This document shows positions 7,924 through 15,936 of a stretch of DNA of 50,884 nt, one piece after another. Positions within the stretch are counted from its first letter, which is position 1. Every line of letters begins with the position of its first letter. Under the pieces are notes generated by a model, which was not told the DNA's origin, made no database searches, and worked only from the letters and a program-made list of their open reading frames with translations. The stretch is taken from NCBI GenBank assembly GCA_001683895.1, contig LXQJ01000051.1, positions 1-50,884 on the forward strand. Direction: 5' to 3'. Position numbers and translations under genes: made by a program. This DNA is from Luteimonas sp. ANT-B3E (GTDB taxonomy: Bacteria > Pseudomonadota > Gammaproteobacteria > Xanthomonadales > Xanthomonadaceae).

Positions 7924-10893
7924 TCAGCGCTCCAACCTGACCCTCAGACGCCGGGCGCGCTCGCGGAAGGCCTCCGCCCCTCCTTCAAGGATGTCGCAGA
8001 CGTTTTTTCGCATGCTCGCGTCCTCCAACCCACCGGATGTGTAGGTGATGGACGGCAGCCCGCCTTGCGGGTCCGGTTCGGCGCTTGCCAGAATGATTTG
8101 GTCGGCGTCGGTGTTTATAACCAAGTTAGCGTTGTGAGTCACCATGATGACCTGACGGTTGGTCTTTGCGGCGATAAAAAGCGAAACCAGTTCGTCAAAA
8201 ACAGACTTCGGATCCAGGTTCTCCTCAGGCTGGTCGATGATCAGTGGACGGTCATCTGCATCATCCAGCGCCAAATACAGCAGCAACAGCACGATCCCGC
8301 GCGTTCCTGGGGATAGCTTGTGAAGCTCCACCCCGTCGTAGGCAATCTCGTAGTGGACGCTCAAGTGGTCGGTGCTATAGAGCCAATGCGCGAACTGCGT
8401 TAACCAAGCGCGAAACTCGGTCCGGTCAGCCGGCGCGAATGGAGCATGAGCCACCAGTCCCTTGGAATATGTGGAAACGAACTCAGCCATCGCGGCGCTC
8501 ACCTCGGTAGCAGATCCTGACTTCCACACCTGCTCCAGCTCGGTTTTCGCAAGTTTGATAAGGGAGCCACGGCCGTAGAAGGCTCCGGATTTCCGGCAGT
8601 CAATCAGTTCGTCCTCGGCTACATTGGCCCACCGGGCGACATCGACCACTCGAGCCACAGAAAAACTCAGCTTTTGTAGCGTGCCATTGGACGCTTTTAT
8701 ACGCTCCATCAACGGAGCGTAAAGATCTGCCAGCGCCTGCTGTTCGCTAGCGATGGCTTCGAAGAGACGACGATACGCGTCTACCCGTTCGATCTGGAGG
8801 GCCTTCCGCCGGCCGGCAGCACCCTGCGCGTCTGTCAGCCGCGTCTTCAAGGTGGCGAGGGCCCCGCTCTCTTGTCTGATACGTGCGGACAGCGTTGCAT
8901 ACTGGTTGCGCATCACGATGTCGGCATTGATGAACTTTTCTAGGCGCGACGATTCTGCCAGCAGGACGGCAAGAGGCTGGGCTGCCAAATCGGCATCATC
9001 TGCGATCAGCGGGATCTTCGGATCGCCCTCGGGCGGCGTGGTGCCGTTGATCTTCGCGATCTCCCCGTCTGCCCACAGGATGTAGTCGGCCAGCGCCTTG
9101 TCCACATCTCCCTTGTAGATAAGCAAAAAGGCATCCCACTGCGAAGCGGACAGACCACTTCCATCGTGTCTCGCCTGCGCGTCGCGCAACATGGCTGGAG
9201 ACTTTGTAGCCCTAGTGTTGTTCACCTCATCTTGCATGGCCATGAAGGCTCGTCGCTGCGCACTGAACTCCGCCACTCGCGAGCTCAGCGCTTGGGCAAC
9301 TACTCCGATGTCTGCGTGTCGTTTGGCCTGGGCTTCGTTTCCCTTGACTACCAGCTTCGAGAGGTCCTTGTTGTAGCCATCAATCAGGCTCTGCTTTTGC
9401 GTGACCTGATTTGCCAAGCTTGCGACGAGTGCCTCCTTTTCATGCTCATTGGCGATGCTCTCTGAGATCGCAGCAATCGATTCAGCCTCTCGCTTTCTGG
9501 CCTGTTGAAACCGCAGAGTTCGATGGTCACGCAAATCCGAGAAGCTATAGGCACCATCCTTGTCGGTATGCGCTTCAAAGACGACGCGTTCAATCTCTCG
9601 AAGCAGTCCTTCCGATGCACCCTTGGCCGAACACAGTTCCTCGACAAACTGCTGCGAAAGATAGCGAGCCCGAGGGTAAGACGCGGCGTCGCCCGCATCG
9701 CGCCCATCAAGATACCGGGAACCCTCAGTGCCACCTCCCCAGGTGAGCTTCACCATGCCGTCCTCGACAAGGGGCTTCGCTCTGACGAGGAACGATGCGC
9801 TGACGCTTTCATCGGCCGACCAAGCGGTGGGTGATACTGCGTCGCAGCCTGCTGCGATCATGTCCGCTAGTGCCGTCTTACCCGACCCGCGAGCGCCGAT
9901 GACGGCGACCAAGCCAGGATTGAGCGGAATACTGCTGGTTGCCGCCCAGGGCGCGTCTGTGATCTCAACTTGGGCAATAACCTGTGACGGGAGAGCGGTC
10001 TTGGGTGGCTCGGTGCCAACAAAGGCGCGTCCGGCCGGATCGATACAGGCTTGCCGAAGGGCATCAAAGGTAGGAGCGCCCTTGATCCATGAGAACCGGT
10101 CACCATAAGGCTGGCCCACTGCGCTCTGGCTGTGTGCATCGCTTCCGTGGAGACAAGGCTTGCAGCCCTCATAGCGCTCTCGAAGGTATTCAGCGCTGAC
10201 GGACTTTCGCCCGAGCCAAAACTCGCGCTGCGCCTGATGACTTGAAAAGATGACGTGTGCGAATTTTTCAATCTCTTGACGCAATGTCGCGTCGGCCGCT
10301 TGACTGAGTCCTGAAGTGCCGTCGCCACTGGCTCCGGCTACGGCGATGAGGATGTTTTTCTTGGCCCAATCGCTCTTCTTGTAGGCTTCCTTCAGCTTTG
10401 AGAAGTTGACCTTGAACTGGGTTGCGCCATGCGCCAGCGCTACGCGATCATCAGTGATTGAAGCGTCTGCTTTCTTGCCCAATAAAGTCAGGCCTGCGGA
10501 CGTGCATTCGAATGAGTCGTTATGAGCCTCAAACTGCAGCCGGCTGAGGAATCTTCGGGTCTGCTCAAGATGTTCAGTGTCATCGGGACATATGAGCAGG
10601 TGGATATTCACAAAGCCAGAGCGAGCGGCGACATCCAAACGGAGTTCAATGTTTGGAAAAACAAGCTTCACAGTGGGCAGACGGCCCGCCGCTTTGTGAC
10701 GTAACAGCGCCTCATAGGTGTCTGTGACGAAGTAGTCGGTGACACCAATGACTTCGACGCTGGGTGCTAGATTCTCCAGAGTCGAGAGATAGACCTCCCA
10801 AGGGTCAGTTCCCCCAAACTGGTTGTTGAGCACGGTGCCTGGAGCGTGGATGTGTGGCTCCCACCTACGCCATTCCGATCCACGAGAAGTCAT
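7924..10893 (-). CDS. TrlF-type PHP-domain / SMC-like ABC ATPase
   Basis: The 989-residue protein joins a PHP phosphoesterase-like domain to an SMC/RecN-like ATPase. The PHP metal ligands are visible: H14 and H16 in EPHIHAPG, D53 in GVTDYF, and HGSDAHS (249-255). The ATPase half has Walker A GARGSGKT (333-340), a long coiled-coil arm (about 440-790), the signature LSPGTRG (860-866), Walker B LIIDQPEENLD with D887, and the switch histidine H920 in VTHN. This architecture matches what is known as the TrlF family. Related PHP-ATPase and RloC/PrrC-like proteins act in nucleic-acid conflict, so a defence role is likely but inferred. ATG 10893 has AGGA about eight bases upstream. The XRE gene lies 66 bases upstream in the same direction, suggesting a repressed operon. 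Confidence 0.87.
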   Translation of the reverse strand: MTSRGSEWRRWEPHIHAPGTVLNNQFGGTDPWEVYLSTLENLAPSVEVIGVTDYFVTDTYEALLRHKAAGRLPTVKLVFPNIELRLDVAARSGFVNIHLLICPDDTEHLEQTRRFLSRLQFEAHNDSFECTSAGLTLLGKKADASITDDRVALAHGATQFKVNFSKLKEAYKKSDWAKKNILIAVAGASGDGTSGLSQAADATLRQEIEKFAHVIFSSHQAQREFWLGRKSVSAEYLRERYEGCKPCLHGSDAHSQSAVGQPYGDRFSWIKGAPTFDALRQACIDPAGRAFVGTEPPKTALPSQVIAQVEITDAPWAATSSIPLNPGLVAVIGARGSGKTALADMIAAGCDAVSPTAWSADESVSASFLVRAKPLVEDGMVKLTWGGGTEGSRYLDGRDAGDAASYPRARYLSQQFVEELCSAKGASEGLLREIERVVFEAHTDKDGAYSFSDLRDHRTLRFQQARKREAESIAAISESIANEHEKEALVASLANQVTQKQSLIDGYNKDLSKLVVKGNEAQAKRHADIGVVAQALSSRVAEFSAQRRAFMAMQDEVNNTRATKSPAMLRDAQARHDGSGLSASQWDAFLLIYKGDVDKALADYILWADGEIAKINGTTPPEGDPKIPLIADDADLAAQPLAVLLAESSRLEKFINADIVMRNQYATLSARIRQESGALATLKTRLTDAQGAAGRRKALQIERVDAYRRLFEAIASEQQALADLYAPLMERIKASNGTLQKLSFSVARVVDVARWANVAEDELIDCRKSGAFYGRGSLIKLAKTELEQVWKSGSATEVSAAMAEFVSTYSKGLVAHAPFAPADRTEFRAWLTQFAHWLYSTDHLSVHYEIAYDGVELHKLSPGTRGIVLLLLYLALDDADDRPLIIDQPEENLDPKSVFDELVSLFIAAKTNRQVIMVTHNANLVINTDADQIILASAEPDPQGGLPSITYTSGGLEDASMRKNVCDILEGGAEAFRERARRLRVRLER

Positions 10894-10959
10894 CCCAGTT
10901 TCCTAGGCATAGCCACAGCCGAATCGGTGCTTGTGGGTTTGATTAGTCGCATGGGGACT

Positions 10960-11316
10960 TCACTTGAGCTGCCGCTCCCCTCTTACCTCAGTAAGCTCAA
11001 GCAGGGCCTCTACCGCCCTCGCCCGCTTGGCCTTCGGCAGCTTTGACAGCGCCAAGATGGCCTGCGCCACTAGGTCATCCTCGGCCACCAAGAACGCCAT
11101 GGGGACGTCCAAGGTCTCAGCCAGCTTGCCCAGCGCGTCTAGGTCGATCCCGCTCGACTCTTGCTCGTAGCGGTTGATCCGGGCACTCGCCAATTTCTTA
11201 TCCAAACCCATCAAGACCCCCAACGCGCGCTGGCTGGGGATGCCACGCAGCGCACGCGCCTGTTTGAGGCGAGCGGCGAACAGGCTGCGGGCAGACGGTT
11301 GGGCCTTTTTGGGCAC
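10960..11316 (-). CDS. XRE-family helix-turn-helix regulator
   Basis: This 118-residue protein has a Cro/CI-type helix-turn-helix at about residues 14-75: LFAARLKQARALRG, then a GV...LMGLDKKLASARINRYEQ recognition region, then LGKLAETLDVPMAFL. The C-terminal part (LVAQAILALSKLPKAKRARAVEALLEL) looks like a dimerisation helix. It is transcribed in the same direction as the PHP-ATPase gene, 66 bases upstream, so it probably represses that gene and itself. Its start faces the lipoprotein gene across about 100 bases, so one operator there could control both directions. It binds DNA; its signal is not evident. Confidence 0.87.
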   Translation of the reverse strand: MPKKAQPSARSLFAARLKQARALRGIPSQRALGVLMGLDKKLASARINRYEQESSGIDLDALGKLAETLDVPMAFLVAEDDLVAQAILALSKLPKAKRARAVEALLELTEVRGERQLK

Positions 11317-11420
11317 GTGAACGGTTGCGATCGATGGTGCGAAGGAGCATGACCCGGGCTCAACTCATATGGCAGACTCTTCGTGAAATGTAGCACCCCG
11401 CTACTTCAAAGAGGCTCGTC

Positions 11421-11792
11421 ATGAACAAGGCAGTTGTCGTCGGCTCTCTGTTTTTCTCCCTTCTCCTCACGAGCTGCGCCAATGGCGCCCCACGCGAAGA
11501 GGACGTCCGCAAGGTTGTTGAAGCTGAGCTCGAACGGCAAGCGGGCGCCACGCCAGGTGGCCGCATGGAGCTCAAGGATATGAAGGGCTTCACGGCCGAC
11601 TGCGTCCAGAGCGCTACCCCGGAGACGTCCGAGATCTACAGCTGCACACTGGGCGGCAGTCTGGTGGTGCGTGGCTACCTCAATGACGAGCCCACGACGC
11701 CAGACGACAAAGAGGCGCCCTTGAAGGGCGTGATGACGTTCCGGAAGAACACCGCGGGCGACTGGGCCGTGGTCGACTGGGAGGGCGCATGA
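11421..11792 (+). CDS. Small putative lipoprotein
   Basis: The 123-residue protein starts with a short lipoprotein signal: MNK, a hydrophobic stretch, and the lipobox LLTSC with the acylated cysteine at C19. Ala at +2 favours outer-membrane sorting. The mature part is mostly polar with two further cysteines (in TADCVQ and YSCTLGG) that could form a disulfide; strands around VVRGYLNDE and GVMTFRKNTAGDWAVVDWEG suggest a small beta-rich fold. I do not recognise the family. AGAGG lies seven bases before the ATG. It is followed after one base by a membrane-protein gene, so the two form an operon and may act together in the envelope. Confidence 0.7.
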   Translation: MNKAVVVGSLFFSLLLTSCANGAPREEDVRKVVEAELERQAGATPGGRMELKDMKGFTADCVQSATPETSEIYSCTLGGSLVVRGYLNDEPTTPDDKEAPLKGVMTFRKNTAGDWAVVDWEGA

Positions 11793-11793
11793 C

Positions 11794-12435
11794 ATGAAGC
11801 GCTTCATCGTGGGCTTCGTGGCCACCCTCGCCGTCATGCTGGTGATGGGCTGGGTGTTCAATCAATCTGTCTTCGGCGGCTGGGGAGCTTCTGAACCGGC
11901 CCCCGCATGGCTCCAATCGGTCGGCTTGGTGGCTTGGCTGCTCTTCAGCAGCGGCGCCGGTTACTTCTTGGTGCCTGCCATGGGCGGCGCGCTTTGGGTG
12001 TGGCTCGGCCAATCCAAGAGCGGCCGCTTCTCTGGCGTCGTGCGGTGGACCGGAGACCCCATGGACGGCAGTGGATGCCAGATCTTCCCGCGGGTCACGA
12101 TTGGAGGCGTTCCGGTGGGCACGGCGGTGGTGCCGGATGCGCTGCTCGAGCAGTGGCGCTACCCGAGCCCGACTGCGGCCGGGCACGGGGCGCTGGATGT
12201 GCTCAAGATTGGGCGCGCTGTCGTTGCCTTGAACAGCCCCCGAGGCTGTCGGAGCGCTTGGGGATTCGGCGCCATCCACAAGGCATACCCTTTCCTGGCA
12301 ATGGGGTTCTTCGCGGTCACGTTGGTGACGATGGGGCTGGGCGCCCTGGTGACCTATTTGCCTGTCTATCTGTGGGGCTCGGCGAGGGTTGCTGGGTTCC
12401 GGGCTGAAACGGCAAGCGCCCTGAGGGTCGCTTGA
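11794..12435 (+). CDS. Putative integral membrane protein
   Basis: This 213-residue protein has hydrophobic segments at about 5-23 (IVGFVATLAVMLVMGWVF), 41-72 (two closely spaced) and 171-198 (FLAMGFFAVTLVTMGLGALV). A soluble loop of about 95 residues with two cysteines (GSGCQIF, PRGCRSAW) lies between. It is coupled to the lipoprotein gene by a one-base gap. I do not recognise the family; an envelope function carried as island cargo is plausible. No catalytic motif is evident. Confidence 0.65.
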   Translation: MKRFIVGFVATLAVMLVMGWVFNQSVFGGWGASEPAPAWLQSVGLVAWLLFSSGAGYFLVPAMGGALWVWLGQSKSGRFSGVVRWTGDPMDGSGCQIFPRVTIGGVPVGTAVVPDALLEQWRYPSPTAAGHGALDVLKIGRAVVALNSPRGCRSAWGFGAIHKAYPFLAMGFFAVTLVTMGLGALVTYLPVYLWGSARVAGFRAETASALRVA

Positions 12436-12513
12436 AGCACAACGCCGTCGCCGCGTTTTACCGCGGGCTGGAATACCTCAGTCCACACAATCTCCCGTGC
12501 GCTCAACCCTAGA

Positions 12514-12541
12514 TTGACAGAGCCGAGTTCTTCAATAGTTT
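12514..12541 (+). promoter_or_regulatory. Candidate promoter for the 12571 gene
   Basis: TTGACA (12514-12519), 16 bases, TAGTTT (12536-12541) resembles a sigma-70 promoter. It is the only clear candidate in the 135 bases between the membrane-protein gene and the hypothetical gene at 12571. Confidence 0.45.
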
Positions 12542-12570
12542 CAGGTGAGAAAACTTTGAACTTGTAGCCA

Positions 12571-13209
12571 ATGAACGCTCGTGATTCTGCTGCTTATTTT
12601 GAATCGATTGGCCTGGAGCTTCTCCCATCGCCCGCTGAGCATCATCGTTGGCAACTTTTGATCCCGGATGGACATGGTCAGGTTCTAGACTTCTTGTCGC
12701 TAGACCACCTTTGGCGTTTTGTGAAGCTACAGGTTCTCAGCCATTTCCAGCAAGTGTGGGTGGCGGATGAAATAATCAGCGTGGTCGAGAGCCAGTCCCA
12801 TCCGGATTGGCAGGAGCTCGATAAATGGTTTCACGGCGAGGTCTTGGATCTGCCCGAGTTCACCACGTCGATATGGAATCACGTGATGGCAACGACAACG
12901 ATGAGCTCGCTACCACACTGTTGGCGCAGGGCTTACACATTATTGATTCGCCCCTATGGATCGCCGGAGTATCCGCTGTTCGGGCGCGCGCTCCGTAATG
13001 GCATGCTTGAACTTCACGCCAGGAATCCTGCACTATGCTGCTGGCCCAAATGTGGAATCAGCCATGTCGGACACCGAGATTCGGGAGTGGATAGAAGGGC
13101 AGCTGACGTTGGACTTGCGGCCCTCGCCGACGCTCAATGCGCTGATGGCGACTTTTCAACTGTCTATTCTTCGTCTGTTATCACTGCGAATGACAGAACG
13201 GGTGCATGA
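12571..13209 (+). CDS. Hypothetical protein, possibly broken or over-extended
   Basis: This 212-residue ORF looks protein-like over roughly residues 1-165 (FESIGLELLPSP, DFLSLDHLWRFVKLQV, DKWFHGEVLDLPEF). Its last 49 residues overlap the next gene in another frame and look like off-frame translation, rich in Ala and Asp (GVDRRAADVGLAALADA). So either the original gene was longer and has suffered a frameshift, or the two genes genuinely overlap by 146 bases. There is no ribosome binding site close to the ATG; AGGTGAG lies about 20 bases upstream. No domain is recognised. Coding bases are lower in GC than in the core. Confidence 0.45.
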   Translation: MNARDSAAYFESIGLELLPSPAEHHRWQLLIPDGHGQVLDFLSLDHLWRFVKLQVLSHFQQVWVADEIISVVESQSHPDWQELDKWFHGEVLDLPEFTTSIWNHVMATTTMSSLPHCWRRAYTLLIRPYGSPEYPLFGRALRNGMLELHARNPALCCWPKCGISHVGHRDSGVDRRAADVGLAALADAQCADGDFSTVYSSSVITANDRTGA

Positions 13210-14092
13210 GGAACCAACGACCGGTTTCCTGTTAGGCGCGTTTGCCTCTCTTGCGCCAGTATGCTCACAAGCTTTCGAACAGAGCAACGATGCGGGCTGC
13301 TCGTGGCAATATTTCCCAAAAAGTGGATGCGGATCGCACACAGAAGCTGCCACGGGCGCCGACTTTGCACTGATTATTGAGTTTGAATCTGGGCCTGCGC
13401 GACTCGCCATCTTTCAGGCGAAGCGAGTAGAAAGTGACAAGACACAGTCATTCGACCTGCATCAGGTTCGCGAAATCAGCAGAACGAAGAATGATGAAAC
13501 GGCGACGGAGCCGTTGGAACTATCTCCTACGTCTATTCCACAGTTTCTCCGTCTAGTTGCTCACGCGAAAAAAACTGCATCATCGGTCCGCGGCGCTAGA
13601 CGACACTTAAGCAATATTCACTGGACACATTATCTCGTCTATGCGAAGGAGCGGATTCGATGCGTTTCACTGGACAACCTTGTGCATGTTGCGAAGTCTT
13701 ACGCTACCACCACGCCGCCCGCTCCGTATAAAAATCCCGGAGTGATTCATATGAATAGCTCGAACGCACGATCATTTTTCGGACTTTTGACCACGGGCGC
13801 AACTCCCGAGATTACTGGCGCTGCGTTGAAAGGATGGCTGGAGATCCAGCAAACGGACATAGATCCGGTTAGAGTCTCTCTTCTCCGATTTACTGATGTC
13901 TATGTTGCCCGCCACGGGCCTGCACCGGATCTCAAGAATACTCCAAAAGGCACTGCTTCTTCGCCACCTTCGCCGGACGCCTATACAAAAGACATCCTCA
14001 GTCAGCTTCTTGAAGAGTCCGATGCTGAACTGCACAGGGGACTCGACCCTAAAGTCACGCCCAGATCAGGCAAGCCACCTGTGATGAAATAA
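13064..14092 (+). CDS. Probable PD-(D/E)XK nuclease-fold protein
   Basis: The reading frame opens at 12956, but ATG 13064 (342 residues) is the better start: GTGGAA precedes it and MSDTEIREWIEGQL begins a convincing helix. After a helical N-terminus with acidic E49/E50 comes TGADFALIIEF (D100), then LAIFQAKR (Q118-A-K120), the strand-D...strand-QxK pattern of restriction-endonuclease-like folds. The second acidic residue is Gln, as in several Mrr-like and archaeal Holliday-junction nuclease relatives. The remaining 200 residues include YLVYAKERIRCVSLD and a charged, proline-rich tail. The gene overlaps the previous ORF and ends 31 bases from the integrase stop. A DNA-cleaving defence effector is the likely role, but this is inference. 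Confidence 0.7.
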   Translation: MSDTEIREWIEGQLTLDLRPSPTLNALMATFQLSILRLLSLRMTERVHEEPTTGFLLGAFASLAPVCSQAFEQSNDAGCSWQYFPKSGCGSHTEAATGADFALIIEFESGPARLAIFQAKRVESDKTQSFDLHQVREISRTKNDETATEPLELSPTSIPQFLRLVAHAKKTASSVRGARRHLSNIHWTHYLVYAKERIRCVSLDNLVHVAKSYATTTPPAPYKNPGVIHMNSSNARSFFGLLTTGATPEITGAALKGWLEIQQTDIDPVRVSLLRFTDVYVARHGPAPDLKNTPKGTASSPPSPDAYTKDILSQLLEESDAELHRGLDPKVTPRSGKPPVMK

Positions 14093-14123
14093 CGATGATC
14101 TATGCGAATTTAATAGTTTCTAG

Positions 14124-15686
14124 TTAGTGCGTTTGATTGCGTGTGCGGATCGCTTCACGCCGCCGCATTGCTCTCATCGCTCGCGAATGTTCCTCATCGG
14201 GCTGCTTAAGCAGCTCCTTGAGTGCGGCGATAGCGAGCCAATCTCCCCAGCTGATACCCGCAAATACCCGTGACACCTCCCTCGGCGTCCACGCGCGCAT
14301 GTAGGACGTCTCGTGACTGCCCCGCACGCTCTCCGCGCGACTGCGCTTGCCTTCGTATTTATGGCCGACGTAGGCCTTGCGTAGCTCTTCGTCCGCCTTG
14401 CCCTGCATCGCCTGGATGACGGTGTCCCGGAAGCTATGCATGCCGACCTTGGGGTCGAGGTCCTTGGTGAGCGCCAGATCAGGGTCGACCGTCGGCGTGA
14501 TGGCCAGCGAGGAGAGCAACTTTGAGAACCCCTTGCTGATGGCGTTGCCCTTCCCGCTCTTGCCATCAAGCTTGACCGTTGGCAGCAGGCGTGTGCAGCC
14601 GCGGCGACGCTGCTCGGCTACCCAGTCCAGGATGCCCAGCTTCAGCAGATCGGGATGGATCGGGATTTGCCTGCGACTGGCATCTGACTTGAGCTCCCCA
14701 TCGAAGCTCATGACCGGCTGGCCGTCCACCTCCGTAAACCCCGCGAGCCGCATCTGAGCGATCTCGCCGACGCGCGCCCCGGTATACAGCGCAATCACCA
14801 TGGCGCGGCGCGTGTGGACCTCTCTCGTCTTGCTGAAGTTCTCTGGGGCGAAGAGAGTGCGCAACTGGTCCGAGCTGAAAGCCTGCCAGCCATGTGTCTG
14901 GGCGCGAACCTCCTGGTCTGCCTTCGTGAACTTGACGATCCTTTCGGCGGGGTTCGTCAGCTCGGCTGAGTAGTAGCCGGCCCGCTGCGCGCTGTCGAAG
15001 AATGCCTTCACGTGGCTGGCCATCTTCTTCGCGGTGGACTGCTCGTTCTTCTTCGAGCCGCGCAGGTGTGCCACCCAGGCCGCCACATCGGACCTACGCA
15101 TGAAGCCAATCGGTCGCTTCTCTCCAACATGGGCGGCAAAGTCCTCAATCGCTTTGAGGCGCTCCACTGCCGTCGCCTTCAAGCGCATGGCCTCCATGTC
15201 GACGGTCTGCCAGTAGGTGATGGCGTCGCGCACGGTCGCATACGCATTTCGCGTTGACGCTTCTGCAGTGGGCTGCGGCATGGGTGCCGCCTGGCTCTGG
15301 CTCACACGTGCGGATTGGCGAAGCTCGAGCATCGCCCTGGCCATCTCCAGCGCATTGGCGTGGTCAGCGGCGGTGCCATCGGTCTGCACAATGCCGCGCT
15401 CGGCGTCGAGCGTGTAGGGCCGCACGCCGCGCGCCAGCTCGCTTGCAGACCAAGCCTCTGCGTCAAAGGTCTTTCGCGCCATGGCGTCCCCTCGCAGCCC
15501 TGCGAAGAGTCGAGCATACCCAGCGGACAAGTGCAGCGCTTCAAGGAGCGCCAAGTGCGAGTCGCGTGTGCGCAACGACCGCTTGATAACACGCAACGCC
15601 AAGCACTCCCGCAAATCAGCAGGAACGACAAGGCGAAAGTGAAAGGTGCCGCTCGAATGGCGGACCATGTGATGTCGTAGACGCAT
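14124..15686 (-). CDS. Tyrosine integrase next to tRNA-Ser (DUF6538-type N-terminus)
   Basis: The 520-residue recombinase has R305 in YTGARVGEIAQM, H417 and R420 in MHSFRD, H442 in VGHKYEG, and the nucleophile Y462 in ETSYMRAW. The N-terminus (SSGTFHFRLVVPADLR) is the DUF6538 segment of XerC-like island integrases. Residues 145-240 are the core-binding helices. The gene begins about 80 bases from the encoded CCA end of tRNA-Ser(GCT) and runs away from it, so it very likely inserts the island at that tRNA 3' end. Repeats between the gene and the tRNA could be its binding sites. It is the probable mobilising enzyme of the whole island. Confidence 0.92.
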   Translation of the reverse strand: MRLRHHMVRHSSGTFHFRLVVPADLRECLALRVIKRSLRTRDSHLALLEALHLSAGYARLFAGLRGDAMARKTFDAEAWSASELARGVRPYTLDAERGIVQTDGTAADHANALEMARAMLELRQSARVSQSQAAPMPQPTAEASTRNAYATVRDAITYWQTVDMEAMRLKATAVERLKAIEDFAAHVGEKRPIGFMRRSDVAAWVAHLRGSKKNEQSTAKKMASHVKAFFDSAQRAGYYSAELTNPAERIVKFTKADQEVRAQTHGWQAFSSDQLRTLFAPENFSKTREVHTRRAMVIALYTGARVGEIAQMRLAGFTEVDGQPVMSFDGELKSDASRRQIPIHPDLLKLGILDWVAEQRRRGCTRLLPTVKLDGKSGKGNAISKGFSKLLSSLAITPTVDPDLALTKDLDPKVGMHSFRDTVIQAMQGKADEELRKAYVGHKYEGKRSRAESVRGSHETSYMRAWTPREVSRVFAGISWGDWLAIAALKELLKQPDEEHSRAMRAMRRREAIRTRNQTH

Positions 15687-15692
15687 GGTTGT

Positions 15693-15759
15693 TGTCCAAC
15701 CAAGTGTCCAACAACATCAGACTTCAACCATCTCAAAAATCGTGATAAATCAACGATTT
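15693..15759. repeat. Direct and inverted repeats between integrase and tRNA
   Basis: TGTCCAAC occurs twice in the same direction (15693-15700 and 15705-15712; 12-base period). AAATCGT (15737-15743) and ACGATTT (15753-15759) form an inverted repeat with a nine-base centre. They lie between the integrase start and tRNA-Ser, where integrase arm sites, excisionase sites or an integrase operator would be expected. Confidence 0.45.
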
Positions 15760-15767
15760 AAATGAAA

Positions 15768-15860
15768 TGGCGGAGAGTGAGGGATTCGAACCCTCGATGG
15801 AGTTTTTGACCCCATACTCCCTTAGCAGGGGAGCCCCTTCGGCCACTCGGGCAACTCTCC
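15768..15860 (-). tRNA. tRNA-Ser (anticodon GCT)
   Basis: On the minus strand, GGAGAGT pairs with ACTCTCC in the acceptor stem, and G plus an encoded CCA end the molecule. The T arm is GAGGG TTCGAAT CCCTC. The anticodon loop CTGCTAA gives GCT, reading AGC/AGT serine codons. The long variable arm is typical of class II tRNA-Ser. At 93 bases with CCA the length is normal. The gene is the apparent attachment site of the island on its 3' side and remains intact. Confidence 0.95.
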
Positions 15861-15936
15861 GGATTCCAGCATCGCGAGCGAAGTTGCGTCCGCCAGCGAG
15901 CGCGAAGGATAGCCGGTCGCCCGCGTGGCGGCAATC

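Larger units (their letters stand above)
1..15767. mobile_element. Genomic island at tRNA-Ser (left end not in window)
   Basis: The stretch from the left edge to the 3' end of the tRNA-Ser gene holds two tyrosine integrases, a toxin-antitoxin pair, a large helicase, a PHP-SMC ATPase, an XRE repressor, nuclease-like proteins and orphan genes, and no recognisable housekeeping gene. Base composition is visibly lower in GC than the core genes to the right. The integrase at 14124-15686 starts about 80 bases from the CCA end of tRNA-Ser, the classic arrangement for tRNA-targeting elements. I saw no second copy of the tRNA 3' end further left in the window, so the distal attachment site is probably outside. 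Two integrases suggest a composite or nested island (inference). Confidence 0.75.
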
